Notes under the pieces: generated by a model
Databases searched by the model: none
What the model was told of the DNA's origin: nothing
The model's input: only the letters and a program-made list of their open reading frames with translations
NCBI RefSeq assembly: GCF_963665245.1
Contig: NZ_OY762267.1
Coordinates: 2,046,001 to 2,110,000 of the forward strand
DNA length: 64,000 nt
Source of the DNA: an uncultured Paludibaculum sp.
GTDB taxonomy: Bacteria; Acidobacteriota; Terriglobia; Bryobacterales; Bryobacteraceae
Direction of reading: 5' to 3'
Position numbers and translations under genes: made by a program
Part shown: positions 50,083 through 59,809 of the stretch, piece by piece
Position numbering within the stretch: position 1 is the first letter of the stretch
How the letters are laid out: every line of letters begins with the position of its first letter

Positions 50083-52836
50083 CTAGGCCGAGAGAGTCAG
50101 GGTCTCCCCGTTCGCAAGTTCCAGCGGTTCGGCAAAGACGAAGCGAACCCGCTTGCCTTCCCGCTTCACTTCATGGGCCAGTTTGCGGCTACCGATGCTG
50201 GCGGCAGAGGCACCGCCGGCCGCCGCGCCACCCGACACTTCCACCGTCCGGCACGACAGCTTGCCTTCGGTCACGGAGACCATCAGTTGGGTCCGCCCGC
50301 CCTTCAAGGAGTGCGAGAACACACCCCACCCGCCGCCGGTCGACCAGAACGAGGTGAAGTTCTCCGGCCGGATGCGCGGAGCGACGGCGAGGCTGCCCTC
50401 CCCGCCGTGATACTGGAATCCCGTGAGCGCCAGCACCCCTGACCAGGCCGACATGGCTCGCGCGTAGTGGTGGCCGCACTCGATTTCGTCCCAAGGATTG
50501 CGCTTCTCGCCGTCGTAACGCCTGCGGACATCCTCAAAGCACTGCGTGCCTTCGCGCACCATCCCGGCCGCGATGAGCTGAGTCCCAAAGAGGTACTCGA
50601 TGCCGGTCCATGCCTCTGAGGCATAGGGAAACGGGATGCGCGGCCGCTTGCCCGCGGCGTAGTCGCAAATCAGCACCGCGGCTTCGTCGTTGAGGGCATA
50701 GATCCGCTCCACCGAATCGTGATTGGTGAGGGTGGAGCGATGGTTGTAGCGGTAGATGCTTTCCAGGGTCTTGCGGATGTGCGCCGGGTCGAGCAGCGGA
50801 CCGAGGCCGGCCAGATCCGCCAGATACTGGCCGATCAACTGGTCTGTGAGGCAGCCCTCGCCCAACTGGAAGTCCGGGTGTTCCGGATCCTCGGCGCCGC
50901 CGGTGGAACGCAGTGGTTTGGCGATCTTCGCCGTCGGGATCCCCTGGATCTTCTGAATGTAGTGCTGGCCGTTGAAGAGATTGGCATCGATCCAGCGGCT
51001 GCCGCTCTTGAACAGGCCCGCGCACTGCTGGGCGAACGCCGTGTCGCCGGCAGCGCGAGCCATCTCCTCGCAGGCGCGCAGGCCGCCGAGGTAATACGCT
51101 CCGCACATCGGGTTCGGCCCGTAGAATTCGACGTCGTAGGTATTGTGCTGGACCCCTTCGGCCACGCCATCGCGATCGCCGTCCCAGCCGCCATCCACCC
51201 AGGCGAATTCCATGGCCCGCTTGATATTCGGCCACATGGTTTGCAGCCAGGCGTTGTCGCCCGAGAGCCGCCAGTCCAGGTAGGCCTTGATGATCTGCCC
51301 CATGGTGCCGTCGGCCGCCGTCGTGCCCGAATGCTGCTTCTTCTCAGGAATCATCAGCCGGATGGGGATCACGCCCTCCATCGCGGCGCCCAACTCAAAG
51401 GCGGACTCCCGCATGGAGCGCGCCAGCGACGGGAACAGGTGCTGCGTCGCTACCTCGTAGTTCCACACGTGGGTACAGTTGCCGAAGCAGCAGCCGCGTT
51501 CATCGTCGATGCCCTCGAAGCCGCGAAACTTCCCGTCGGCGGTGCGGAAGCAGGTGTTTGTCACCATGGTGGAGAGATTGGCCGTGGCGGCATCCTTGAC
51601 TGCGGCCGGCAGTGTGGACGCGCGGATGGCCGCCGTGAACGCGCGGGTCCGTTTCTCCAGCGGTTCCAGATGGGCGGCCGTATACTCGGCTACCTTCCAG
51701 GCATCGGCGAACCTCTGCGCGTAGTAGTTGCCCATCACCACGTTCTCATCGCCCTGCGGAGCCACCCAGCCGCACCAGGCCGGAGTCCGGTTGGGAAAAT
51801 GCCAGGCCAGCAGGAAGGTGAAATCGGCCTCTGCGCCGGGGGCGATAGTCCGCTGCAGGCAGAGCGAACCGACCGTATTGCGCGACTCCGGTTCCGGCCC
51901 CAGTTGCCCGTCGTCCGAGAAGTCGTCCCAGAACAGCAGCGGGCTGGCCCACCACTTCGCTTTCTGCCAGCCGCGCAGATGCGTGACCTTGCCGTCACCC
52001 GCATTCAGGATGCAGAGAGCCAGGGAACCCGTCATGGGAGCACCGGCCGCGGCTTTGGCATCGGTCATCATGAGGCCGTGCAGGCCGTCACCTGTGCGGA
52101 ACTCATTCGTACGCGCCTGCTCCGGAGCCCGCCCCCGCTCAGGGCGCACTCGTGGATTCAAACCGACAGGATTATCGAGGGAGTACGCGATGGAGACCTT
52201 TGCCGCGACCTTGCCCGGGTTCGTCACCTTGTAGCGCAGGACGGCCACGGGCAGTCCCGAATCATCGGGCTCCAGCGGGATGAAGGGCGTGAACGCTTCC
52301 AGCTTCACCTTCACGGGCAGCGTCCTGTCCCGAAACTCGATGCCCGCCATGGGAAACTCGCCCGTGAACTTGGCGTCCTCGAGTCGCGTCAGGCCCGAGA
52401 CCTGCGCCGGATCCAGCCCGCGGCCCACCTGGTAGGGCGAGAGCAGCCGGGCTTCCAGTACGCGCGCCACCGGCTTACCCGACCCAGCCTGGGCCCAGAT
52501 GCTGGGGAACGTGTAGTTGAGCAGACGTCCCTTCTCGGGCCGGTTGAAGATCTCCCAATCGCGCAGTTGACCCCGGCCGCCCAGGCTCACGCTGCCGGCG
52601 CCCACACCGCCGAGGGGAAAGGCGATGGTGGCCAGTTGCCTGCCGCGGAACGAGCGCGGGTATTCGAACGCGCTCGCCGCGGCAGCCGCTGGAGGAGCCG
52701 CCGGGGCAGCAGGCGAGGGCGCCGGAGCCTGCCCGGCCGCCGGCTGTCCCACCGCCGGTACCGCTGCCGCCCCCAGGGCCACTGTCTTCAGAAAGCCCCT
52801 ACGGCCGGAATCGGATCCATTCTGTTTTCGACTCAT
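50083..52836 (-). CDS. GH116-family glycoside hydrolase (GBA2-like), Tat-exported
   Basis: A 917-aa protein. ATG 52836 with AAGGAG upstream; leader SGRRGFLKTVALGAAAVPAVG is Tat-type. The N-terminal beta-sandwich begins AFPLGGVGAGSVSLGGRGQLRDWEIFNRP, the GBA2 signature. The (alpha/alpha)6 domain shows ERGCCFGNCTHVWNYEVATQHLFP and HNTYDVEFYGPNPMCGAYYLG, where the family's catalytic Glu and Asp reside, and YASEAWTGIEYLFGTQL. Known GH116 enzymes are beta-glucosidases, beta-xylosidases or glucosylceramidases. It is downstream of the Oar-like receptor in the LacI-controlled locus. Confidence 0.93.
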   Translation of the reverse strand: MSRKQNGSDSGRRGFLKTVALGAAAVPAVGQPAAGQAPAPSPAAPAAPPAAAAASAFEYPRSFRGRQLATIAFPLGGVGAGSVSLGGRGQLRDWEIFNRPEKGRLLNYTFPSIWAQAGSGKPVARVLEARLLSPYQVGRGLDPAQVSGLTRLEDAKFTGEFPMAGIEFRDRTLPVKVKLEAFTPFIPLEPDDSGLPVAVLRYKVTNPGKVAAKVSIAYSLDNPVGLNPRVRPERGRAPEQARTNEFRTGDGLHGLMMTDAKAAAGAPMTGSLALCILNAGDGKVTHLRGWQKAKWWASPLLFWDDFSDDGQLGPEPESRNTVGSLCLQRTIAPGAEADFTFLLAWHFPNRTPAWCGWVAPQGDENVVMGNYYAQRFADAWKVAEYTAAHLEPLEKRTRAFTAAIRASTLPAAVKDAATANLSTMVTNTCFRTADGKFRGFEGIDDERGCCFGNCTHVWNYEVATQHLFPSLARSMRESAFELGAAMEGVIPIRLMIPEKKQHSGTTAADGTMGQIIKAYLDWRLSGDNAWLQTMWPNIKRAMEFAWVDGGWDGDRDGVAEGVQHNTYDVEFYGPNPMCGAYYLGGLRACEEMARAAGDTAFAQQCAGLFKSGSRWIDANLFNGQHYIQKIQGIPTAKIAKPLRSTGGAEDPEHPDFQLGEGCLTDQLIGQYLADLAGLGPLLDPAHIRKTLESIYRYNHRSTLTNHDSVERIYALNDEAAVLICDYAAGKRPRIPFPYASEAWTGIEYLFGTQLIAAGMVREGTQCFEDVRRRYDGEKRNPWDEIECGHHYARAMSAWSGVLALTGFQYHGGEGSLAVAPRIRPENFTSFWSTGGGWGVFSHSLKGGRTQLMVSVTEGKLSCRTVEVSGGAAAGGASAASIGSRKLAHEVKREGKRVRFVFAEPLELANGETLTLSA

Positions 52837-52905
52837 GAAACTTCGCTCCTTGGCGGGCGGCCGCGCCACCGGACGCCCGCACATCTCAATCATTCTCTGA
52901 CTTCC

Positions 52906-55900
52906 TCAGAACAGAAACTTCAACGCCAGTTGGATGTCCCTGGGCGAGTTCTGTTGACCGCTGATGCGCCCAAACGCGTTGGACGTGATGGTTGTGTTGG
53001 GATTGCTGAACTGCACCCGGTTGAAGGCGTTGAACGCCTCGGCCCGGAACTGCAGCCGCTTGCCTTCCGTGATGGTCGTGTTCTTGAAAACCGAGAGGTC
53101 GAAGTTGGCGGTACCCGGCCCGTAGAGATTCGGCATGATACGAGGAGCATTGCCAAACGTGTACGGGTTGTTCAGCGTGAATACGCTGGTATCGAAGTAG
53201 GACGCGAGGCGGCCCTGAACAGCGCCGTCCTTGGTCGCATTCTTGCCGTTCCAATTGGGCCGTGTCGTGCCCGAGAAAGCTCCGGTCGTGTTGCCGCCGA
53301 CCACCTGCAGCGGAGGTCCGCTGAGGAAGGTGGAGATGCCGTTCACTTCCCAGCCACCCACAATGCGCCCCAGCAGCCCGCCGTGATTCAGTAGCGCCTT
53401 GCCCTGGCCGAACGGCAGTTCATACACGAAACTGGTGACCAGCATCTGCGGAGTATTCCACGACGCCAGCGCGCGTTCTCCGCGCCGGTTGTAGTAGTCC
53501 TGCAGGCCACCGCCCGCGAACGATTCGCCGGGGAAGCCGTTGACGCTGGGAATCATGTCGTCGATCAGCTTCGAGAACGTGTAGGAAGCGAGGACGCTGA
53601 AGCCCTTGGACATTCTCCGCTCCGCCTTCACGAACAGCGCGTGATAAGTGGACGCGCCGTAGGTCGCATTGCGGCTGGAGACGCCCGTGTACTGGGGGTA
53701 AGGCCGCAGCGATTGCGCCAGCGTCATGGTGGGCGTCGACAGCGTTCCGGTCGAGATCACCCCGTAATAGGGATTCGGCACCTGGCTGTTCAACTGCGCC
53801 CCGAGGCTCATATATTCGGGAGCCATCTGGTTGTACTCCGTGATGGCCATCAGATGGATGCCGCGCGAGCCGGAGTATGCAATCTCGAACAAGGCATCGC
53901 CGGGCAACTTGCGCTGGATATTCAGATTCCAGGTCTGCATGTACGGCAGTTTGAGGTTCCGGTCGATCATGTTGATGGTCTGGCCGAGATTCGTCGCCAG
54001 TCCGGCGGAGCTGCCGGTAGCGGCGCAGAAGCCCGATGGGAACGGATTCGACAGGTAGGAGTACGGGGTCAACCCGCCGTCCAGGCTGTTGATCACCGAG
54101 GTGCTGCAGTAAAAGCCCGTCTGCGGAATGGCATTGTTGTTCCGCCCATTGCCCCACGTGTTCGCATAAAAGATGCCGTAGCCGCCGCGAATGACGGTGG
54201 CGTCCTTGATGCTGTAGGAGAAGCCGAAGCGCGGAGCGAAGTTCGTCTTCGACGTGTTCCAGTGCCCGCGGGCCACTCCGTTCACGCCGGGAAACAGTGT
54301 GCCGCCGTGCACCACCACGCCATTCGAGAGCGTGGCCGCGCTGGTGTAGTCGAAGTTCGTCACCTGGTTCTTCTCTTCCGTCCTGGGTGCCTCGTAGTCC
54401 CACCGCAGTCCCAGGTTCAGGCTGAAGTGAGGAGTCAGCTTGAAGTCGTCCTGTACGTAAAGGCCGTAGTAGGGCTGCTTGAAGGCTCCGTCGACGACGC
54501 TCGGATTGTGCGTGCCGCCGCTGAGCGTCCCCAGCAGGAAACTGGCATAGCCGAAGCCGCCCGCCGGGGAGCTGACCAGTGGATTCGGACCTTGGGTGAA
54601 CGACTTGTCGAATGAGTAAGTGCCGTCGCTGTTGTTGTTCAGACGGGACGTGTAGAGACCGAGTCCGTACAACCCTCCGAACTTGATGGTGTGACGGCCG
54701 CTGATCTTTGAGAGATTCGCCTTGAACTCGTAGCGGTCGGAAACGTCGTGCTCGTTGTAATAGGTGCCGAGGCTCGACATCTCGCCCGGAGCGATGGACG
54801 GGAATCCCAGGGTTTTGCTGTTCGCCGCCAGATAGGCCGGGAAGCCCAGTTTCGTCGGATCGAACCCGTTGGACAGTGCGAAGCTTTCGTAATACCAGCG
54901 CGCCCAGGAGACCAGAAACTCGCCGAACAGCGTGGGGGTGAAGGCCTTGGTGAGCTTGCCTGTTGTGTTGGGATGGTGCTGTGGTTTGGTGACATAGCCC
55001 GGGCTGGCGATGTTGCTTTCGCCGAAGGTGGCGGGGTTGGTCCAGGGGCTCAGGTTGAAGCGGGACACACGCACCATCACGTTGGTGCTCTGGTTCAACT
55101 GATGGTCGAACCGGCCCGAGAAGTCGTTGGTGCTGCGCTGCTGCGGCCCGCTGAAGAAGAAGTTGTTGAGGCCGGTGAACGGGTCGCCAGCCTGGTTCGC
55201 CGCCGGGTAATAGGTTTGAACGTTGGCCGAGACCGCGTCGATCCGGTCAGCGGGGATCCGGTTTCCGGCAAAGGGCGCCCGTACATAGGCTGCGGAGTTG
55301 TTCGGGTCGATCCGCGTTGTGAGAGGATCGTAAATCGCGACGACCTGCCCTGTACTGGTCAGGGTGCTCGAGAAGTCACCCGCCTTCTGCGCCGCGGTCG
55401 GCACGCTGGTGGTGATGACGCTCGGCAGCTTCATCCGCAGGCCTTCATAGCCGAAGAAGAAGAACGAGCGGTTCTTGATCACAGGCCCACCCACGGTACC
55501 GCCGAACTGGTTGTAGCGCAGCACCGGCCGCTTCTTGCCGGCGGCGTTCGAGAAGAAGTCGTTGGCGGCCAGCGAGTCGTTCCGGAAGTATTCAAAGGCG
55601 CTGCCGTGAAATTCGTTCGTGCCGCTTTTAGTCACGACATTGATGATGCCGCCAGCCGAGTTCGCATACTCCGCGCTGAAGTTGCTGGTCTGCACACGGA
55701 ATTCCTGCACCGAATCGACCTGCGCGCTGTACTCCGGACCATTGAAGGTCAGGTTGGTATTGTTCCCGCCGTCGAGGGTGAACTGGCTCTGATTGGGCCT
55801 CGATCCATTCACCGAGAAGAACTGGTAGTGGCTCTCCAGCACCGGATTGCTGGTAGTGGCCCGCGTCGAGCGGATGCCCGGTACCAGCATGAGCAGGGAG

Positions 55901-56370
55901 TTGGAGTTTCTACCCTTCATCGGCATGTTCTCGATCTTTTCCGGGGAGACCAGGCCTCCGATGGAGCTGCTGCCGGTGTCGAGGATCGGGGTCGTGTCTT
56001 TGACCTCAATGGATTCCACCAGCGCGCCGACTTCGAGAGCGAAGTTGATGGTCGCGGTCTGGGCAACGTCCAGCCGTACGCCCGTGCGGCTCACCGGCTT
56101 GAAGCCCTGCGCCTGCACGTTGATCCTGTACTGGCCCGGCTGCAGCAGCGGCACGAGATAGGCGCCGGACTGGTTCGTTTTGACCTCCCACCGGATGCCG
56201 GTGTTCTCGTTGACCACGGTGACCGCCACTTCCGGCATCATGGCGCCGGTACCGTCCGTAATAGTCCCGTTGATCTGCGAAGTCAGCTGTCCATACGTGA
56301 CACTCGACACCCCAATGACTAACATGACAGTGAGGGTGATCGAGCGTAAGAGATAGAGAAAGTTGTTCAT
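52906..56370 (-). CDS. Oar-like TonB-dependent receptor with carboxypeptidase-regulatory domain
   Basis: A 1154-aa outer-membrane protein. Signal ITLTVMLVIGVSSVTYGQ, CarboxypepD_reg domain (INGTITDGTGAMMPEVAVTVVNENTG...), plug (SPEKIENMPMKGRNSNSLLMLVPGIRSTRA; FTLDGGNNTNLTFNGPEYS; VQEFRVQTSNFSAEYANSAGGIINVVTKSGTNEFHG) and barrel, ending LALKFLF. AGGAG 7 bp before ATG. Preceded by an epimerase-like gene and followed by GH116, so the ligand may be a glycoside. The 223-bp leader contains 40-bp repeats. Confidence 0.93.
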   Translation of the reverse strand: MNNFLYLLRSITLTVMLVIGVSSVTYGQLTSQINGTITDGTGAMMPEVAVTVVNENTGIRWEVKTNQSGAYLVPLLQPGQYRINVQAQGFKPVSRTGVRLDVAQTATINFALEVGALVESIEVKDTTPILDTGSSSIGGLVSPEKIENMPMKGRNSNSLLMLVPGIRSTRATTSNPVLESHYQFFSVNGSRPNQSQFTLDGGNNTNLTFNGPEYSAQVDSVQEFRVQTSNFSAEYANSAGGIINVVTKSGTNEFHGSAFEYFRNDSLAANDFFSNAAGKKRPVLRYNQFGGTVGGPVIKNRSFFFFGYEGLRMKLPSVITTSVPTAAQKAGDFSSTLTSTGQVVAIYDPLTTRIDPNNSAAYVRAPFAGNRIPADRIDAVSANVQTYYPAANQAGDPFTGLNNFFFSGPQQRSTNDFSGRFDHQLNQSTNVMVRVSRFNLSPWTNPATFGESNIASPGYVTKPQHHPNTTGKLTKAFTPTLFGEFLVSWARWYYESFALSNGFDPTKLGFPAYLAANSKTLGFPSIAPGEMSSLGTYYNEHDVSDRYEFKANLSKISGRHTIKFGGLYGLGLYTSRLNNNSDGTYSFDKSFTQGPNPLVSSPAGGFGYASFLLGTLSGGTHNPSVVDGAFKQPYYGLYVQDDFKLTPHFSLNLGLRWDYEAPRTEEKNQVTNFDYTSAATLSNGVVVHGGTLFPGVNGVARGHWNTSKTNFAPRFGFSYSIKDATVIRGGYGIFYANTWGNGRNNNAIPQTGFYCSTSVINSLDGGLTPYSYLSNPFPSGFCAATGSSAGLATNLGQTINMIDRNLKLPYMQTWNLNIQRKLPGDALFEIAYSGSRGIHLMAITEYNQMAPEYMSLGAQLNSQVPNPYYGVISTGTLSTPTMTLAQSLRPYPQYTGVSSRNATYGASTYHALFVKAERRMSKGFSVLASYTFSKLIDDMIPSVNGFPGESFAGGGLQDYYNRRGERALASWNTPQMLVTSFVYELPFGQGKALLNHGGLLGRIVGGWEVNGISTFLSGPPLQVVGGNTTGAFSGTTRPNWNGKNATKDGAVQGRLASYFDTSVFTLNNPYTFGNAPRIMPNLYGPGTANFDLSVFKNTTITEGKRLQFRAEAFNAFNRVQFSNPNTTITSNAFGRISGQQNSPRDIQLALKFLF

Positions 56371-56402
56371 GGCATTCTCCTGTCACTGCTCGGTTGCCTT
56401 TG

Positions 56403-56547
56403 ATGGAGCGGCGGTGGTGCGCCGCTCCATGCTAATTCCGCCTACGTGCGGCGGTGGTGCGCCGCTCCATGCTAATTCCGCCTACGTGCGGCGGTGGTGC
56501 GCCGCTCCATTTCTATTTCGTCAATGCGCGGTGGTGGTGCACCGCCA
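56403..56547. repeat. 40-bp tandem repeats with strong inverted repeats
   Basis: Three and a half 40-bp units starting at 56411, 56451, 56491 and 56531; the last ones degenerate. The first begins inside a hairpin ATGGAGCGGCG-GTGGTG-CGCCGCTCCAT, with 11-bp arms, and the core GGCGGTGGTGCGCCG recurs in each. They sit between the epimerase-like stop and the receptor start, in the minus-strand transcript, where they could act as attenuator, mRNA stabiliser or REP-like sites. Confidence 0.88.
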
Positions 56548-56593
56548 TAAACCAGCCGCGCCCTCCCGGCGCGCATCCAATTGACCCGCTCGC

Positions 56594-57580
56594 CTACCGC
56601 GCGCCGTTGGTTGCCTGCACCAACGGAAGAATCAACTTGTCCAGCGCAGCGTCGGTCTTGGCGTCCAAACGCACGTTCTTGTGCAGGCTCCAGCTCTCGA
56701 TGTGCTCAACGGTCTGCCCGGGCTGCAATTTGGTCAGCGGGCCTACCGTCTCCACCTCCAGAAACTCATCGTTCGTGAAGGTCTCAAACGAACAGCCGAA
56801 GTCGGGATAGGTCTTGCCGGGGTCCGCCTTCACCCGTTTCACGAAGGCTTCCCCGTTCAGCACGTACACCGCCCAGGTATCCACGTTGAATGTCCCCAAC
56901 TTCTGCGGCTCGGTGTTCGCCGGATCCTGGCGCAGCATCAGGTACTTCTTGGTGAACGTCCAGCGCTTGTCGGTCAGGTCTGTGTAGGCCCACATCACCA
57001 GCGGATTCGTGGCCTCAAGATTCACCGGGTGCTTGCCGCGCGGCGGGAAGCCGGTGACGGCCGTGCCGCCCTGGGCCATCTGGGTCAGCGCCCAGGCCGA
57101 GAACTCCAGCGGGAACAGCGAACCGTTGGTGATGCGATGGATCACCGTAACACCGCTGCCGCTGGCAGCCAGCCGGATCTCGATCTCCTTCTGGAGCCCG
57201 GTCAGTGGTTCCTTCGGCTCGCGCGCGATCACGCCCTGGGCTGTCTGCCTGATTTCCACGGGCACGTTATCTGGAGCCCAGGTCGCGACAGGATCCTCGG
57301 GCGCCTTCCACACCCGGTGGCCGCCGCGCGCCTGGAACTGCGCCTCACCACTCTTGCCCAGTTGTTCCTTGTACTCCTTGAACAGGTTTTGCCCGCCCAC
57401 AAAGCCGAAGCGGATCACGCGCGGGCCGACGTCGCCGGTCACCACGAGTTCCACCTCGCCATTGCTGATGCGGTAGCTGTTGGGCCACCCCTGATAGTTC
57501 TGTTTTTGTACGGTGACAGCCGCACTGCTGACGAAGCTGAGGCCGGCTAATGCGGCGATCGCCAATCTTACTTGCGCCAT
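56594..57580 (-). CDS. secreted aldose-epimerase-like protein (DUF4380-type)
   Basis: A 328-aa protein with signal peptide ending SSAAV. ISNGEVELVVTGDVGPRVIRFGFVGGQNLF is the beginning of a galactose-mutarotase-like beta-sandwich; GGHRVWKAPEDPVATWAPDNVPVEI and WSLHKNVRLDA follow. Enzyme activity is unproved. First gene of the minus-strand unit that continues into the receptor and GH116; AAGGA precedes the ATG. It faces the LacI regulator across 584 bp, which holds the probable operator sites described below. Confidence 0.8.
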   Translation of the reverse strand: MAQVRLAIAALAGLSFVSSAAVTVQKQNYQGWPNSYRISNGEVELVVTGDVGPRVIRFGFVGGQNLFKEYKEQLGKSGEAQFQARGGHRVWKAPEDPVATWAPDNVPVEIRQTAQGVIAREPKEPLTGLQKEIEIRLAASGSGVTVIHRITNGSLFPLEFSAWALTQMAQGGTAVTGFPPRGKHPVNLEATNPLVMWAYTDLTDKRWTFTKKYLMLRQDPANTEPQKLGTFNVDTWAVYVLNGEAFVKRVKADPGKTYPDFGCSFETFTNDEFLEVETVGPLTKLQPGQTVEHIESWSLHKNVRLDAKTDAALDKLILPLVQATNGAR

Positions 57581-57835
57581 GGGCCCTGAAAGGTCCTTTC
57601 CGTGACCAGTCTGTTGTGAACTGCGGGCCCAGCCCTGCGAGGGAGTGAATTCGCGACCTCAGCGAGGACGTGGCTGACCGCCGATGGGCAACACTCTATC
57701 ACAGGACTTCGCAAAATTTATACGTTTAATTTTCACATCTTCCAGCTGCCCGGAATTGCCCTAGCTCTCACCAGACTGCGACATATCCTCTTTAGGCTCA
57801 GTATTTAACAAATACTAGAATGTACACAAAAGAAC

Positions 57836-58042
57836 TGAAACGTTATTTGAAAAACCGTTACTGACGGCCAACTTTGCTACGTCAACGGGGCGGGCAAAGA
57901 GCCGACGAATACCGCCAAGACAGGGAGACGCCGACCAGGATGAACGATTTTGCACGAAAACGCCCGTAAACGAGCCATCTTGCAGGTTGACATCGCATCG
58001 CAAGCCACATACACTGGCTCTCGACCTCAATTGAAACGTTAT
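57836..58042. promoter_or_regulatory. LacI promoter and paired TGAAACGTTAT sites
   Basis: TTGACA (57987-57992), 17-bp spacer, TACACT (58010-58015) gives a good sigma-70 promoter toward the LacI gene. The 11-mer TGAAACGTTAT, with the half-site core of LacI-family operators (AAACGTT), occurs identically at 57836-57846 and 58032-58042, flanking the promoter 196 bp apart. The second lies just after the predicted start. The rest of the 584-bp gap (57581-58164) shows an AT-rich stretch at 57715-57850 that probably holds the divergent promoter. Confidence 0.62.
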
Positions 58043-58164
58043 AATGCCTGTGTCGGAGCAATGCAGGCCCTCGCGAAATCCGCACTGGAGCTGCAGCTGA
58101 CGCATCATGTCTGGTTGGGTAGTCCCTGCCCTTCCAACGACAACCCCTGGGCCGGATCGATCCG

Positions 58165-59199
58165 ATGGCAACGATCAAAGAAGTAGCCAGCAAGGCTGGC
58201 GTCTCTATTGCAACCGTCTCGAATGTGATCTCGGGCCGCATCCCGGTGAGCCCGCACTTGAAGCAGCGGGTTCTCGAAGCCGTCCGAGCACTGGACTATC
58301 ATCCCAACCACATTGCCCGCAGCCTGAAGGTCCGCCAGACTCACATGCTGGGGATGATCATCCCGGACATCACCAACCCGTTCTTCCCGGAGATCATTCG
58401 CGGGGCCGAGGAAGCGGCCCGCGAACGCTCCTACCTGCTGATTACCGTCAATACCGATGAGCGTGTCGAGCGGGAGCAAAACGCCCTGTCCGCCCTCCGT
58501 TCCCGGCGCGTCGACGGCTTCCTCATCGCCATCGCGCCCGGAGACGGCACCATTGAACACATCCGCAATGCCGCCGACTCCGGCACCCCCATCGTCTTCC
58601 TCGACCGCGTTCCGCCGGGCATCGGCGTCGACTCGGTCGTCGTCGACAACGTCCGTGGAGCGCGCGAGTGTGTCCGCCATCTCGTCCGCATGGGGCACCA
58701 GGAGATCGCCATCATCACCGGATCGCTCTCGCTCGAGATCGGGCGGCAGCGCCTGGAAGGCTACCAGGAAGCGCTCCGCGAGGCAGGAATCGAATACAAC
58801 CCCGCGCTCGTCTTCGAGGGGGACTTTCGCGAGACCTCCGGCTACCGGTTGGGCAAGCAGATCGCCTTCCGCCAGCACCTCCCCTCCGCCATCTTCGTCT
58901 GCAACGCCATGATGACGGTCGGAGTCCTGCAGGCCCTGGACGAGGCCGGAGTCCACTGCCCGCGCGACATCGCCCTGGCGACGTTCGACGAGCTCCCGTT
59001 CGGGCGCGCCTTCCATCCGCTGCTCACCTGTGTAGCGCAGCCTACATTCGATCTCGGCTTCAAGGGAGCCTCGATGCTGATCGACCGCATTGAAGGCAAA
59101 CTCACCGGCGGTCCCGTGACCATCCAGCTACCTGCCGAGTTGAGCATCCGCGAGTCCACCTCCGCGTCCACCCAGAACCGCACCCGGTTCACGGCGTAA
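58165..59199 (+). CDS. LacI-family transcriptional regulator
   Basis: A 344-aa regulator. The helix-turn-helix and hinge read TIKEVASKAGVSIATVSNVISGRIPVSPHLKQRVLEAVRALDYHPNHIARSL. A periplasmic-binding-protein-like effector domain follows (LGMIIPDITNPFFPEIIRGAEEAARERSY; DGFLIAIAPGD; PIVFLDRVPPGIGVDSVVVDN; CNAMMTVGVLQALDEAGV). A sugar effector is likely. It is divergent to the epimerase-like, receptor and GH116 genes, which are its likely targets. Confidence 0.95.
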   Translation: MATIKEVASKAGVSIATVSNVISGRIPVSPHLKQRVLEAVRALDYHPNHIARSLKVRQTHMLGMIIPDITNPFFPEIIRGAEEAARERSYLLITVNTDERVEREQNALSALRSRRVDGFLIAIAPGDGTIEHIRNAADSGTPIVFLDRVPPGIGVDSVVVDNVRGARECVRHLVRMGHQEIAIITGSLSLEIGRQRLEGYQEALREAGIEYNPALVFEGDFRETSGYRLGKQIAFRQHLPSAIFVCNAMMTVGVLQALDEAGVHCPRDIALATFDELPFGRAFHPLLTCVAQPTFDLGFKGASMLIDRIEGKLTGGPVTIQLPAELSIRESTSASTQNRTRFTA

Positions 59200-59267
59200 T
59201 CTAAAGAGGTGCCGATGATGCGCGTTGCATCAACGTAAGGGCGAAGAAACAGGATAGGATAGGACCC

Positions 59268-59711
59268 ATGAGCGACATCATTGCCGAGTATCAGCAGTGG
59301 AAACAAAAGGGAGGCGATCTGCGCGCCAAGGCCAAACTCGCCATGGAGGCTCGCTTCCGCGAGCTATTGCAGGATGCGGTCAAGCTCTCGGAAGAGTACC
59401 GCGCCGATTTCGGGCCCGGCCTCAAACCCCCGCCGGCCGTGACGTCTTTCCGCTACAAGGCGGGCAAGCCCAAGAAGGCAGCCGCGCCCAAACCGGCTCC
59501 TGCCGCCGCACCCGCCACGGCCGCTGCTGCTCCAAAGAAAGAACAGCCACCGGCCAAGCCGGATCCGAAGCTGCAGGGACTTCAGAAACGGCTGGCGGCG
59601 GCTCAGAAGAAACTCGAAACGGCCCAGGCGGCCGGCAAGCCGACCCGCGATCTGGAAGACCGCGTGTACGAAATTGAAGACGCCTTGCGCGTCGCCGGCA
59701 GCACCGACTAA
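59268..59711 (+). CDS. small protein with Ala/Pro/Lys linker and coiled coil
   Basis: A 147-aa protein. Helical N-terminus (MSDIIAEYQQWKQKGGDLRAKAKLAMEARFRELLQDAVKLSEEYRADFG), a low-complexity Ala-Pro-Lys stretch (about 68-103), then a coiled coil (LQGLQKRLAAAQKKLETAQAAGKPTRDLEDRVYEIEDAL). No signal or membrane segment. Unknown; the linker suggests a scaffold or nucleic-acid-associated role, without proof. Confidence 0.7.
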   Translation: MSDIIAEYQQWKQKGGDLRAKAKLAMEARFRELLQDAVKLSEEYRADFGPGLKPPPAVTSFRYKAGKPKKAAAPKPAPAAAPATAAAAPKKEQPPAKPDPKLQGLQKRLAAAQKKLETAQAAGKPTRDLEDRVYEIEDALRVAGSTD

Positions 59712-59809
59712 GGCCTGGCTCCGGTTTTGCGGGCCGGCTCCAGAAGTAGGGCGGACGCCCTCGTCGGCAGACGGCCCCTTGGCCGGCTCCCCGTGGTCGG
59801 CCAGGGCCG

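Noticed and set aside
50719..53394. 891-aa frame on the plus strand opposite GH116 and the receptor
   Set aside because: Antisense shadow caused by high GC; the minus-strand genes have clear family motifs.
54748..56322. 524-aa frame on the plus strand opposite the receptor
   Set aside because: Antisense shadow of the TonB-dependent receptor, without motif or start signal.
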